Source: Streptomyces populi (lineage in GTDB: Bacteria; Actinomycetota; Actinomycetes; Streptomycetales; Streptomycetaceae). From it: a stretch of DNA of 33,831 bases. Below are positions 8,701 through 16,091 of this stretch, piece after piece. Both the position numbers and the translations under genes were made by a program. The notes below the pieces were generated by a model. The model was not told where the DNA came from and did no database searches. It worked only from the letters and a program-made list of their open reading frames with translations. The first letter of the stretch is position 1; each line of letters begins with the position of its first letter. The stretch is taken from contig NZ_KZ626929.1 in the NCBI RefSeq assembly GCF_002911015.1, positions 1-33,831 of the forward strand, written 5' to 3'.

Positions 8701-9946
8701 GACGGGCGGCCTGTACGGCGAGCGGGCCGGCTGGTCCCTGCCCGGTTACCCGGACGGCAAGTGGAAGAAGACGTCCCTTCCGACGGCCGACACCCGTCCC
8801 GGGGTCTCCTGGTACCGCTCCGACGTCGCCCTGGACCTGCCGCACGGCCAGGACACGTCGCTCGGGCTGACGTTCACCGACGACCCGTCACGCAAGTACC
8901 GGGCCACGATCTTCGTGAACGGCTGGCAGGTCGGCAACTACGTCAACTACCTCGGGCCGCAGCACACGTTCCCGGTGCCGAACGGGATCCTGAACCCGAA
9001 TGGCGGCAACAGCATCGCCATTGCCGTATGGAACCTGGACGGCAGCACCGGCGGCCTCGGCAAGGTGTCGCTCACCAACTACGGCAGCTACGCCTCGTCC
9101 CTGCACGTCGCACAGAACGACAGCCCCCGCTACGACGCCCACACGTACGCGATGCCGAAGCGGCCGGGGGCGGACATCACCCTGGACGTGCCCGACACCG
9201 CCCAGTCGGGACGGGCTTTCGTGGCCGAGGCGACGGTGCGGGTGCCGAAGGACGAACCGTCCGCCGCCCGGCTGACGGCCTCGCTCTCCGCGCCCGACGG
9301 CTGGGACGTGAGCGCCGCGAGCCCCGCGTCGGTCGAGCACCTGCAACCCGGCCGGTCGGCCACCTTCACCTGGAAGGTCCAACCGCAGCCGGGGAAGCTG
9401 CCGTCCGCCTCGGCACTCACCGCGACAGTCCACTACCTGCAGAACGGACGGCGGGCCACCGGCACGGACGAGCGCATCGTCGGCGCGATACCGCCTGCTC
9501 CACCGGCCGGGAAGAACGCAGTGAGCGACCTGCCGTTCTTCTCGTCCACCAACGGGTGGGGTCCGGTCGAGCGTGACACCAGCGTCGGCGAGCAGGCAGC
9601 CGGCGACGGCCGTCCGATCAGCATCGCCGGGGCGCGCTACGCCAAGGGCCTGGGCACCAACGCGGACAGCGGCATCGAGCTCTATCTCGCGGGAAACTGC
9701 TCGCGGTTGACGGCCGAGGTCGGTGTGGACGACGAGACCAGCGGCGCGGGAACAGTGACGTTCTCCGTGACGGCCGACGGCAAGACATTGGTGACCACGC
9801 CGACGATCCACGGCAAACAAGCTGCCGTGCCGATCGACGTGGACGTCAGTGGCGCGCAGGTGATCGACCTCAAGGTCGGCGACGGCGGCGACGGCAACGG
9901 CAACGATCATGGTGACTGGGGGTTGCCCACGCTGACGTGCGGGTAG
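5771..9946 (+). CDS. Secreted multidomain GH35 beta-galactosidase
   Basis: This 1391-residue exported glycosidase removes terminal beta-galactose from oligo- or polysaccharides outside the cell. A signal peptide occupies about residues 1-40 (RGRRWRAVLATAATIALAAG, then APAAAA before the likely cleavage site). The GH35 barrel follows, with the acid/base glutamate at 218 in QVENEY and the nucleophile glutamate at 301 in YSPEFQGG. Next comes the beta-galactosidase second domain (TQFHVLRHGNSTSTA), interrupted at about 455-595 by a jelly-roll-like carbohydrate-binding insertion (TGSWSHV, GTAIRWIGSK, ADVYLDGTKVATVD). The second domain then resumes (ITLDGRDSHVIVANYRLG). Further beta domains follow, then an NPCBM-associated NEW3-like domain (about 1130-1230) and a C-terminal NPCBM domain (about 1250-1391). 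It is longer than typical fungal-type enzymes of about 1000 residues because of these modules. No sugar regulator is adjacent. Substrate beyond beta-galactosides is not known. Confidence 0.93.
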   Translation: MRGNQISSEVTRTGRGRRWRAVLATAATIALAAGMSAPAAAARDVGVQAPAAAPAVGPRAHAVSIDGYSFLVDGKRTYLWSGEFHYFRLPSPDLWRDIFQKMKAAGFNSTSLYFDWGYHSPKPGVYDFSGVRDVDKLLDMAEEAGLYVIARPAPYINAEVDSGGLPGWLTTKAGNNRSDEPRFLKYADEWLTRIDRIIARHQLTNGTGSVIAYQVENEYYNGSAAGHSYMKHLEDKARADGITVPLTGNNNGTFNSGTGALDVDGPDSYPQGFDCSNPSKWNGVPDISYDHPAGRPLYSPEFQGGAFDPWGGPGYDKCAQLINDQFANVFYKQNIAVGATAQSFYMTYGGTNWGWLGMPQNYTSYDYGAAIRENRRLDPKYDEDKLIGYFTQSVAPLTKTETIRATPPDDSAVVDTARMNPDTKTQFHVLRHGNSTSTAVDRTHIAVDFNARPSADTTYTWDDPDAALQYTGSWSHVADQSYTGGDYKHTESFSDKAGDSVSVPFEGTAIRWIGSKTDNHGNADVYLDGTKVATVDDSGGENQAVIFQKTGLPDGAHTLKIVVDGSHGPGSTDDYVAIDAIDVPTGTAAEPTYPVVPQQPGTAITLDGRDSHVIVANYRLGESQLRYSTSEIMTNATIGDRDVAVLYGDAGSDGETVLRYASEPTVTSSGGPVTTTWDAATGDLRLNYTHKGLIRVGITGGGQRPLELLVGDKATAKTFWRQDTAAGPVLVRGSHLLRTATSLHGGRTLALTGDNADDKNIEVFTSADHITWNGRTVDTRAGGTGSPAGKIPTAAPVRLPALTDWKHSEESPEAAPGFDDTSWQVADRTTTNSISGVNAPPVLYADDYGFHTGNVWYRGRFHATGKETGVRLVSDSGGGAQAFSAWLNGTFLGSSTTGRADFTFPADVLKSKGDNVISVLTVNMGHEEDYNSTNGNKAARGLTSASLAGAPLTAVTWRLQGVRGGEDLQDTVRGPLSTGGLYGERAGWSLPGYPDGKWKKTSLPTADTRPGVSWYRSDVALDLPHGQDTSLGLTFTDDPSRKYRATIFVNGWQVGNYVNYLGPQHTFPVPNGILNPNGGNSIAIAVWNLDGSTGGLGKVSLTNYGSYASSLHVAQNDSPRYDAHTYAMPKRPGADITLDVPDTAQSGRAFVAEATVRVPKDEPSAARLTASLSAPDGWDVSAASPASVEHLQPGRSATFTWKVQPQPGKLPSASALTATVHYLQNGRRATGTDERIVGAIPPAPPAGKNAVSDLPFFSSTNGWGPVERDTSVGEQAAGDGRPISIAGARYAKGLGTNADSGIELYLAGNCSRLTAEVGVDDETSGAGTVTFSVTADGKTLVTTPTIHGKQAAVPIDVDVSGAQVIDLKVGDGGDGNGNDHGDWGLPTLTCG

Positions 9947-10722
9947 TGCCTGTCGCGCAAGCCCTGCTTCGACGGCGAGGAACCACGACGGAACAACGCG
10001 GTCCACAGGAAGGTCACGCCGAACAGTGCTGACTCAGGGGGTTCCTCCCGCATGCGGCGCAGTTCCACCTCGACCAGGTCGGAGAAGATCCAGCGCAGCG
10101 ATTCCGGGGTGTAGGCGAGGCCGCCCTGCAACTCGTGTTCGCGGTAGAGGTCGGCGTCGGTGAGTTCCGACCCCATTCCGGCCTCGCCCGCGGCGAAGCT
10201 GGTGAGCGCGAGGTGACCGCCAGGGGCGAGGACCCGGTCGAGGAGGGCCAGGTAGCTGACCCGGCGGTGGGGCGGCAGGTGGTGGAAGCATCCTGAGTCG
10301 ACGACCAGGTCGTACGGGCCGCTCAACTCGGCGGCGGGGAGGGCGAAAGCGTCACCGCACAGGAAACGGACGTCGACTCCGGCCTCGTGAGCCCGGTCCT
10401 CACCCCAGGCGACGGCCACCGGGGAGAGGTCGACGGCGTCCACCTCGAAGCCGTGCGAGGCGAGGTACAGGGCGTTGCGGCCGGGTCCGCTTCCCAGGTC
10501 CAGGGCCCGACCGGGAGCGATCAGGCCCTGGTCGAGGTAGGCGGCCAGGTTCTCGTCGGGCTTGGCCACGAAGAACGGGACCGGCCTTGACCGGTCGGCA
10601 TAGAAACGGTCCCAGAAGTCCTTGCCGTCGCCCGTCGCCAAGCGGCCGGCCTCGGGTTCAGATGCGAAGAGCCCGTCCAGGAGCGCGAGAACGTCCTCGA
10701 CGGTGCGTACGGTCCGGTCCAT
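9907..10722 (-). CDS. Class I SAM-dependent methyltransferase
   Basis: The 271-residue product has a Rossmann-type methyltransferase core. Motif I is ALDLGSGPGRNALYLA (about 73-88), the acidic end of beta 2 is VDAVDLSPVAV, motif post-I is FLCGDAFALP, motif IV is YDLVVDSGCFHHLPP, and then comes LAPGGHLALTSF. It would transfer methyl from S-adenosylmethionine. The DSGCFHHLP form is common in small-molecule or unknown-substrate bacterial methyltransferases, so the acceptor cannot be named. The start at 10722 is supported by AGGGGGG six bases upstream in the gene's sense; longer in-frame extensions lack protein-like character. The last 40 bases overlap the end of the convergent beta-galactosidase gene. 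It sits outside the PKS cluster, and I see no reason to link it to the polyketide. Confidence 0.88.
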   Translation of the reverse strand: MDRTVRTVEDVLALLDGLFASEPEAGRLATGDGKDFWDRFYADRSRPVPFFVAKPDENLAAYLDQGLIAPGRALDLGSGPGRNALYLASHGFEVDAVDLSPVAVAWGEDRAHEAGVDVRFLCGDAFALPAAELSGPYDLVVDSGCFHHLPPHRRVSYLALLDRVLAPGGHLALTSFAAGEAGMGSELTDADLYREHELQGGLAYTPESLRWIFSDLVEVELRRMREEPPESALFGVTFLWTALFRRGSSPSKQGLRDRHYPHVSVGNPQSP

Positions 10723-11293
10723 CCGGCCCCCCTTTCGACCGATGTCGACCATAGGGGCGAGAATAATAAAAGACCAGGTCAGGCGGTGCATGGCGACGGC
10801 TGGGACGGGCCGTTGCGAGCCCCGAAGGCCACCGGCAAGTAACCCACTCCAGTCCCCGAGTCCGCGTCCGCCCAGCCAGCCGTCAAGGGCCGGAGGGGGG
10901 CCGTCCTCGGCTGCTGCAGGGAGACTGTTTCGACGAGTTTTCCCGGGGTGCTGAGGCACGTCCGGGGAGCTCGGGGCAGGGCTGGTCCATGCCGCCCTCG
11001 GGCAGGTGGCGGCGACGGATCCGCTCGCACCAGGGACTTCTCGGCCATTTGGCCTCTACCGCGGCACCGGCCCCGCGATGGGGGTGATGCCCGAGCGGGC
11101 ACGCATGGAACGCATCCGCCTTCGGGGCGAGCTGTGCGGCGAACTGCCTGGCAGGGACGGGCTGCGGAGAGCGCGGGGGTGAAGCTCCGCATCGTTCCGG
11201 ACATCGGCCGCAACGTCATGTTCGACGATCCCAACGCGTTCGCGCGCGTGGGAAACGCGCGCAAACCGGCCGGAGCAGGCTACTCGGGCCTCG
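10723..11293. other. Region without a convincing intact gene; possible decayed coding sequence
   Basis: About 570 bases lie between the methyltransferase start and the end of the MarR gene. On the plus strand one frame reads GLYRGTGPAMGVMPERARME, then IRLRGELCGELPGRDG, stopping near 11182. A GTG at 11179 overlaps that stop and opens a 44-codon frame to 11313 (IVPDIGRNVMFDDPNAFARV). Both look more protein-like than random GC-rich DNA, but I recognise no family and neither has a good ribosome site. They may be remains of a larger gene. The methyltransferase promoter should lie just upstream of 10740. Confidence 0.35.
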
Positions 11294-11791
11294 TCACCAC
11301 GCTCCGGTGTTGAACTCGCGCTCGCCGGAGAAGGAGTGGCCGTCCCGGATGCTGCCGCTGATCCGATCGATGAGGTCAAGGGCGTGCGCCAAGGCGCGCC
11401 GGTCCTCCTCGTCCAGCGTTTCCTCCAGCGCGTCGGCAAGCACGCCGACGCGCTGACGGCGGTCCGTGTCGAGCGCCTTCTTCCCCGCTTTCGTCAGGGT
11501 GAGGACCTTCCTGCGGGCATCGCCCGGATCGGTGCGTGAGGCCAGGAAGCCCGCCTCGGTCAGTTCCCTGACGGTCGCGGCCATCGTCTGGTGGCGCACT
11601 CCGCGGGTCGCCGCCAGGTCGGCCGTGGTCATCGGCCCCCGCGTGTCGAGGAGACCGAGCACCGCCGCCGGAACGGACGCGAGCCGATCGACGGTACGGG
11701 CGCTGCGGACCAGGGTGCCGACAACCGTCCGGAGGCGGACGGCCAACTCGTCGGGGAGGGGGGCCGGTTCGTTCGAAGGCGCGTCGTTCAC
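11294..11791 (-). CDS. MarR-family transcriptional regulator
   Basis: The 165-residue protein matches MarR regulators in size and layout: helical dimer arms at both ends and a central winged helix-turn-helix. The DNA-binding part runs from about residue 46 (LGLLDTRGPMTTADLA), through the recognition helix (GVRHQTMAATVRELTEAGFL, 64-83), to a wing with the family's D-x-R motif (RTDPGDARRKVLTLT, 86-100). Such proteins usually repress a divergent gene and release DNA on binding a small ligand. Here the neighbour is the metal-dependent hydrolase read from 11870, and a long palindrome lies between them. The GTG start follows GGGGGAT in the gene's sense, and an ATG two bases upstream is out of frame. 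I infer autoregulation and control of the hydrolase. The ligand is unknown. Confidence 0.9.
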   Translation of the reverse strand: MNDAPSNEPAPLPDELAVRLRTVVGTLVRSARTVDRLASVPAAVLGLLDTRGPMTTADLAATRGVRHQTMAATVRELTEAGFLASRTDPGDARRKVLTLTKAGKKALDTDRRQRVGVLADALEETLDEEDRRALAHALDLIDRISGSIRDGHSFSGEREFNTGAW

Positions 11792-11812
11792 ATCCCCCAG
11801 TCTAGCAAAAAA

Positions 11813-11847
11813 GTACAGGGATGGCTGTATTACAGTGTGCCCTGTAC
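11813..11847. promoter_or_regulatory. 35-bp interrupted palindrome, probable MarR operator
   Basis: Two nested inverted repeats share one centre at 11830. The outer arms are GTACAGGG (11813-11820) and CCCTGTAC (11840-11847). The inner arms are CTGTA (11825-11829) and TACAG (11831-11835) around a single T. In all, 13 of 17 arm positions pair. The element lies between the divergent starts of the MarR regulator and the hydrolase, ending 22 bases before the hydrolase start codon, where a bound dimer could block both promoters. Symmetry is seen; operator function is inferred. Confidence 0.72.
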
Positions 11848-11869
11848 ATTACGTCGATAGGAGCCGGCA

Positions 11870-12511
11870 GTGCAGCTGATCAAGCACGCCCACGCATGTG
11901 TGTCGCTGGTCAAGGACGGTGGGCGGATCGCCGTCGACCCGGGCACGTTCACCCCTGACGCGAAGGAGGTGGTCGCCGCCGCCGACGCCGTCCTGATCAC
12001 GCACGACCACTTCGACCACTTCGACGAGGACCTGATCGCCCGGGCCCTGGACGCCCGCCCCGGCCTGCGGGTCTACGGACCGCTCCGTGTGGTCGGACGC
12101 TGGGCGGCCCGGCGTGGCCAGGTCGTCGCGGTCGCGGACGGCGACCGCCTCGACGTCGCCGGTTTTGACGTGGCGGTGTCCGGCGACCTGCATGCCGCGA
12201 TCCACCGCGACATCCCCCGCGTCACCAACGTCGGCTACCTCGTCGACGGCCGGGTCCACCACCCCGGCGACGCGTACCACGTACCGCCCGCGCCCGTCGA
12301 CACGCTGCTGCTGCCCACCAGCGGACCGTGGACCCAGCTCGGGCGGGCGGTCGACTACGTACGCGAGGTCGCCCCCAACCGTCTCGTCCAGATCCACGAG
12401 ATCATGCTCAGCCGGACCGGTCAGGAGTCGATGGCCCGGTTCCTGAGCCCGGCGGCGCTGACCGAGGTGCCTCTGACCATCGTCCCGGAGGGGGAGGCGA
12501 TCACCGTGTGA
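11870..12511 (+). CDS. Metallo-beta-lactamase-fold hydrolase, UlaG-like
   Basis: The 213-residue protein carries the metal-binding signature THDHFDHFD (residues 44-52), the H-x-H-x-D-H motif of the metallo-beta-lactamase fold. It also has later histidine and aspartate candidates in SGDLHAAIH and HHPGDAYHVP, and a late EIHE. The short length and the MQLIKHAHACVSL start fit the UlaG-like group of MBL-fold enzymes, which includes lactonases and many uncharacterised hydrolases. The substrate cannot be told. AGGAG (11859-11863) stands six bases before the GTG start. It is divergent from the MarR gene and probably repressed by it, so it may deal with the compound sensed by that regulator. A hairpin follows the stop. 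Confidence 0.87.
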   Translation: MQLIKHAHACVSLVKDGGRIAVDPGTFTPDAKEVVAAADAVLITHDHFDHFDEDLIARALDARPGLRVYGPLRVVGRWAARRGQVVAVADGDRLDVAGFDVAVSGDLHAAIHRDIPRVTNVGYLVDGRVHHPGDAYHVPPAPVDTLLLPTSGPWTQLGRAVDYVREVAPNRLVQIHEIMLSRTGQESMARFLSPAALTEVPLTIVPEGEAITV

Positions 12512-12513
12512 GC

Positions 12514-12584
12514 CCGGCCGGCTGTGCTGCCCTGCGCCGGTAGGCCGCGGGACGCTGACGTTCACCGCGGCCGAGGCCGGCCGG
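12514..12584 (+). terminator. Nested hairpin downstream of the hydrolase gene
   Basis: Just after the hydrolase stop, an outer 9-bp stem (CCGGCCGGC at 12514-12522 with GCCGGCCGG at 12576-12584) encloses a perfect 8-bp stem (GGCCGCGG at 12543-12550 with CCGCGGCC at 12565-12572). There is no U-tract, as is common for high-GC actinomycete terminators. It probably insulates the hydrolase from the polyketide regulator region. Confidence 0.5.
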
Positions 12585-13044
12585 CGTCGGGATGTCGCCA
12601 ACTCGGCCACCCCCTTGCAGGGCGCTGTCCTCACCTCACATAGGGTTAACTCATTGTTGACCAACCTGATCCCCCATCGCACACGTCTGTTGGGGAAGAA
12701 TTCAGAAAAGGGCAGCCGGTACCGGGGTCGGTGGACCGCACTACGCAACGGGGGAACGCCTCATCATGCACTTCGCTCCGAAGCGTCCCACGGGACGCCC
12801 GCCTCTGCGTCGTCGCGTCACCGGGACGATGAACCGGACCGGACCGGACGTGGTCGGCGCGGCCCGTACTCCGTCTGTCGGCGCGCCGGCATGACTTGAC
12901 CATCGCGCCGGCCCACCCTTTCATTCGCCGGCGATGGGCGCAGGGACTGGGGGACGGCTTTGCTGTGCAGTCGCTCTGTCGCCCACGGCAAAAAGCAGCG
13001 GTCACCTTCGTGCCCGCCGATCCACTCTTTCGAAAGACGAAGCC
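12585..13044. other. Upstream region of the LAL regulator, no convincing gene
   Basis: About 460 bases hold no frame with protein-like composition on either strand. The most AT-rich patch of the neighbourhood is at about 12635-12665 (TAGGGTTAAC, then CATTGTTGACC), a likely place for the regulator promoter, but I cannot assign -35 and -10 boxes with confidence. If transcription starts there, the regulator has a leader of roughly 500 bases. Confidence 0.4.
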
Positions 13045-13188
13045 ATGAAAGCTGTCGCTTACACCCTGAACGGGCGGGCTGACCACCTGTCGCGTTGTCA
13101 GGGCCCGCGAGACGTCGACCGCGTGTTATGCGCGGAGGCCGCGCGGGGACGTCGATGTGTGAACCATGACTCGGCCGGGCGGGGGTAA
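13045..13188 (+). CDS. Short TTA-containing reading frame overlapping the LAL regulator start (47 codons)
   Basis: An ATG at 13045 opens 47 codons beginning MKAVAYTLNGRADHLS and ending at 13188, 22 bases past the proposed ATG of the regulator in another frame. GAAAGACGAAG lies shortly upstream as a possible ribosome site. The first residues recall the N-terminus of zinc/quinone oxidoreductases (MKAVxYTxxG), so it may be a truncated relic of such a gene. The rest is unremarkable. Codon 28 is TTA (13126-13128), the rare codon read by the bldA tRNA in Streptomyces. Its overlap with the regulator would permit translational coupling. Whether it is translated is unknown. Confidence 0.35.
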   Translation: MKAVAYTLNGRADHLSRCQGPRDVDRVLCAEAARGRRCVNHDSAGRG

Positions 13189-16081
13189 CCCGGTGTTCAG
13201 GTCGAGTTGCGGGCCCAAGCCGGGTTCCGGGTCCGAGTCGAATTGTGCGGTGTCTCTCGTCGACCGCGACGGAGAGCTCGCCGAACTAGGACGATGGCTG
13301 CGACGCCGTCCGGCCGACAGCGCCGGGCTCTGCGTGATCGAGGGCCCTGCCCTGTGCGGCAAGACGGCCTTGCTGGAAGCGGCGTGCGCCGAAGCGCGAC
13401 GGATGGGGATCGGCGTCCTGACCGTGCGCGGCAGTGTGTGCGGCGTGGGATACGCCGAGGAACTGGGCGAGTCCGGCGCGCGAGAGCCCGGCGAGCAGGC
13501 GCGGCGGCTCGTGGCCGCCGCCACCCGCTCGCTGCTGCTGGCGGTGGACGAGACGGACCTGCTGGCCCCCGAATCCCGGGCGTTCGTCCGCGAGGTGGTC
13601 CGCCTCACGCACACCGGAAGGATCAGGGTCCTGCTGACCGGCGTCAGCGCCGCTACGGTGCCCTCGATCGTCGATGAACTGCGTGAGCTCGCCGCGGGTT
13701 GGGCGGAGCGCGTTCGCGTACGGCCGCTGGGCCGGGCCGCGGTCGCTGAACTGGCGCGCGCCCGCGTCCCCGGCCCCCGCGCCGACACTCTGGCAGAGGC
13801 GATCCATCCGGTCACCGGCGGCAACCCGGGCCTGACCCTCGCGATGCTGGACGAGGCCGCGGCCGCGGTCGGCCGGGATCCGGACGCGCCGGACGGACTG
13901 CCGTCGGCCGGCCTGGCCCGGCGGCTGCGCGAGCACACCTCCCGTGAGGTGATGAACCTGGTGGAGGCGGTCGCGGTCCTCGACGCGCAGTGCACACCGG
14001 AACGGCTGTGGAACGTGCTGGAGAAGGACGCCGAGTACGTCTCCCACGTGGCGGGCCAGGCCATCGCGAGCGGGATCGTGCGCCCCGACATGACCCTGCA
14101 TCCGTATCTGCGGGACGCCGTCCTCTGGTCCACGCACCCCGCGGGACTGCGGTCCTTACGGCTGCGTGCCGCCCAGGTCCTGCACGAACAGGGCGTGCCC
14201 GCCTGGGAGATCGCTCCGTATCTGCACGAGGCCGGGATCGCGCCGCAGCCCTGGGCGGGTGGGGTCCTCTATGAGGCCGCCGAGCACGCCTCGCGTCTCG
14301 GCCGGCACCGGCTGGCTGTCCAACTCCTGGAGTCCGCCTCGTTCTGGGGCTCCGGGCCCGACCTGCGGGAGGAGGCCGGCGTCCGGATCACCGACATGGT
14401 GTGGTGGATGGACCCGGCACTCACCGCACCGCGGCTGCGGCGGCTGGCGGCTGCCGCGTCCGACGGCACTTTCAAGCCGGGTTCGTTGGCCCGCCTCTCG
14501 CGGCATCTGGCCAGACACGGCGAGATGGCGCAGGCGTCCGACATGCTGCGCCTGGCCGAACCCGCGCCTGGACGCGGCAACGCTGTCGGTGCTGTCAGTC
14601 CCGGCGACGCCCTCGGCACCGCGGACGGTGCCGCGGATGTCCGTGCCGAGGTCCAGAGAGCGCTCAGCGGGCTGTGGCTGCGTCACCTGTTCCCCGACGC
14701 CTGCCCGGACGCACCCGCGCCCGACGACCAGCCGCACCCCCAGCTGATCGCCGAGGGATTCTCGTGGCTGTCCAGCGCGCAACGGCTCTCGTGGCTGCTC
14801 GCGCCGGGCGTCCAGTGCTCCGATGCGCCGAACTCCGGTCCACGGCCCACGGGTTCCGCAGATTCCGCAGGTTCCGCGAAGGCCGTCAAAGACGTGGAAG
14901 CCGCGGTGACCTGCGCGGAGGAGATCCTCCAGTCGGCCAACTTCGACTATTCGAGCCTGGAGCCCATGCTCGTGGCGCTGTTCTGCCTGATGGCGACGGG
15001 GCGACTCGACCCGCACGCCCCCTGGTACGCCGCCCTCGCCGACAACGCCGCCCTCGCCGACAACGAACGTATGCCGCTGCCGCTGGCCTCCATGCTGAGC
15101 GTGGCCGAGGCGGTCGCTGCCTGGTGGAAGGGTGACCTCGTCGCGGCCCAGACGGCCGTGCACCGCGGCTTCGAGCGCTGGGACGCGGACCGGTGGGGCG
15201 TGCTCGCCGGTCTGCCGCGCGGCCTGTCCGCGCTGATGCTGACCGAGCAAGGACGCTTCGAGGAGGCAGCCGCGCAACTCGCCCGCCCGATGACCGAGGC
15301 GGACCTGGCCAGCCCGTACGGCCTGGTGTACCTGCGCGCCCGCGGGCGTTTCCGGCTGGCGACCGGCGCCCTGCGCGCCGCCGTCGCGGATTTCCGCAGC
15401 TGCGGCGCCATCCTCACGGCCTGGGGCATGGAGATGCCGGGCCTGGTGCCGTGGCGCCTGGACCTCGCGGAGGCGCTGCTGAAGCTGGAGGAGTACGCCG
15501 AGGCGGCGGAGCTCATCGACGAGCAGCTGGCGTTCTCGCCGGACTCGAACACCCGGGCGCGCGGCATCGGGCTGCGCCTGCGGGTGGCGACGGTCCCGCC
15601 GGGGGAACGGGCGCTGGCGTGCCGGAAATCCATCGCCGTTCTCCAGTCCTGCGGCGACGAACTCGAATACGCCCGCGCGCTCGGCCAGCTCGCGCAGATC
15701 TACAAGCACACCGGAGACTTGGCCGGTGGCCGCAAGACGATGCGGCTGGCCGAGAAGACGGCGCGCGGCTGCGGGGCGCAGTGGGCGCTTGCGGAGATGT
15801 CCGGCGGATCGCAGGCGAGGCGCAAGGTGCCGCCGCCCGCGGCACGGCGCGGCGGGCGCAGCCTCACCCCGGCCGAGTGGAATGTCGCCAGAATGGCGGC
15901 TCAGGGATACACGAACCGCGAAATCGCAGAGTCGCTTTACGTCACCGCGAGCACCATTGAACAGCACTTGACCCGTATTTACCGAAAATTTGATATCAGG
16001 CGCCGCGACGAGATCGCCGCCATAGTCGAATCGCGCGGTGCTCCGGACCACACGCCCGCGGAAATCCAGGACGTGGCGTGA
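13166..16081 (+). CDS. Large ATP-binding LuxR-family (LAL) transcriptional regulator of the polyketide cluster
   Basis: The 971-residue protein has the LAL build. An N-terminal nucleotide-binding domain carries Walker A GPALCGKTALL (about 60-70) and Walker B LLLAVDETDLL (about 121-131). A long helical-repeat middle region follows, then a C-terminal LuxR helix-turn-helix (LTPAEWNVARMAAQGYTNRE, then IAESLYVTASTIEQHLTRIY, about 899-945). Such proteins are usual pathway-specific activators of type I PKS clusters, and the gene lies just upstream of the PKS genes in the same direction. A TGA directly precedes the ATG at 13166 in frame, so the start is there or later. GTG 13193 has GGGGG seven bases upstream and may be the true start; GTG 13250 is a third option, and VSLVDRDGEL is where homology usually begins. 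Codon 331 is TTA. Two short in-frame tandem repeats lie in the middle region. Confidence 0.93.
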   Translation: MTRPGGGNPVFRSSCGPKPGSGSESNCAVSLVDRDGELAELGRWLRRRPADSAGLCVIEGPALCGKTALLEAACAEARRMGIGVLTVRGSVCGVGYAEELGESGAREPGEQARRLVAAATRSLLLAVDETDLLAPESRAFVREVVRLTHTGRIRVLLTGVSAATVPSIVDELRELAAGWAERVRVRPLGRAAVAELARARVPGPRADTLAEAIHPVTGGNPGLTLAMLDEAAAAVGRDPDAPDGLPSAGLARRLREHTSREVMNLVEAVAVLDAQCTPERLWNVLEKDAEYVSHVAGQAIASGIVRPDMTLHPYLRDAVLWSTHPAGLRSLRLRAAQVLHEQGVPAWEIAPYLHEAGIAPQPWAGGVLYEAAEHASRLGRHRLAVQLLESASFWGSGPDLREEAGVRITDMVWWMDPALTAPRLRRLAAAASDGTFKPGSLARLSRHLARHGEMAQASDMLRLAEPAPGRGNAVGAVSPGDALGTADGAADVRAEVQRALSGLWLRHLFPDACPDAPAPDDQPHPQLIAEGFSWLSSAQRLSWLLAPGVQCSDAPNSGPRPTGSADSAGSAKAVKDVEAAVTCAEEILQSANFDYSSLEPMLVALFCLMATGRLDPHAPWYAALADNAALADNERMPLPLASMLSVAEAVAAWWKGDLVAAQTAVHRGFERWDADRWGVLAGLPRGLSALMLTEQGRFEEAAAQLARPMTEADLASPYGLVYLRARGRFRLATGALRAAVADFRSCGAILTAWGMEMPGLVPWRLDLAEALLKLEEYAEAAELIDEQLAFSPDSNTRARGIGLRLRVATVPPGERALACRKSIAVLQSCGDELEYARALGQLAQIYKHTGDLAGGRKTMRLAEKTARGCGAQWALAEMSGGSQARRKVPPPAARRGGRSLTPAEWNVARMAAQGYTNREIAESLYVTASTIEQHLTRIYRKFDIRRRDEIAAIVESRGAPDHTPAEIQDVA
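14156..14158 (+). promoter_or_regulatory. TTA leucine codon, probable bldA-dependent checkpoint
   Basis: The codon lies in frame (GLRSLRLRAAQ) in the LAL regulator. In Streptomyces the only tRNA that reads UUA efficiently is made from bldA, mainly late in growth, and TTA codons are concentrated in cluster regulators. No in-frame TTA was noticed by eye in the three PKS genes, so the codon would place the cluster under bldA through this protein. Confidence 0.85.
14852..14878 (+). repeat. Imperfect 9-bp tandem repeat (three units) in the LAL regulator
   Basis: Units ggttccgca, gattccgca and ggttccgcg follow one another and encode GSADSAGSA in a low-complexity linker. The repeat keeps the frame, and the linker length probably varies among relatives. 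Confidence 0.7.
15029..15064 (+). repeat. Perfect 18-bp tandem duplication in the LAL regulator
   Basis: Two identical 18-bp units (15029-15046 and 15047-15064) encode AALADN twice (AALADNAALADNE). The perfect identity points to a recent slippage event. The frame is kept. Confidence 0.85.
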
Positions 16082-16091
16082 GCGGACTGAC

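Noticed and set aside
12646..13086. Antisense frame upstream of the LAL regulator
   Set aside because: Ser/Arg/Gly-rich with no motif, no ribosome site, and it covers the expected promoter region.
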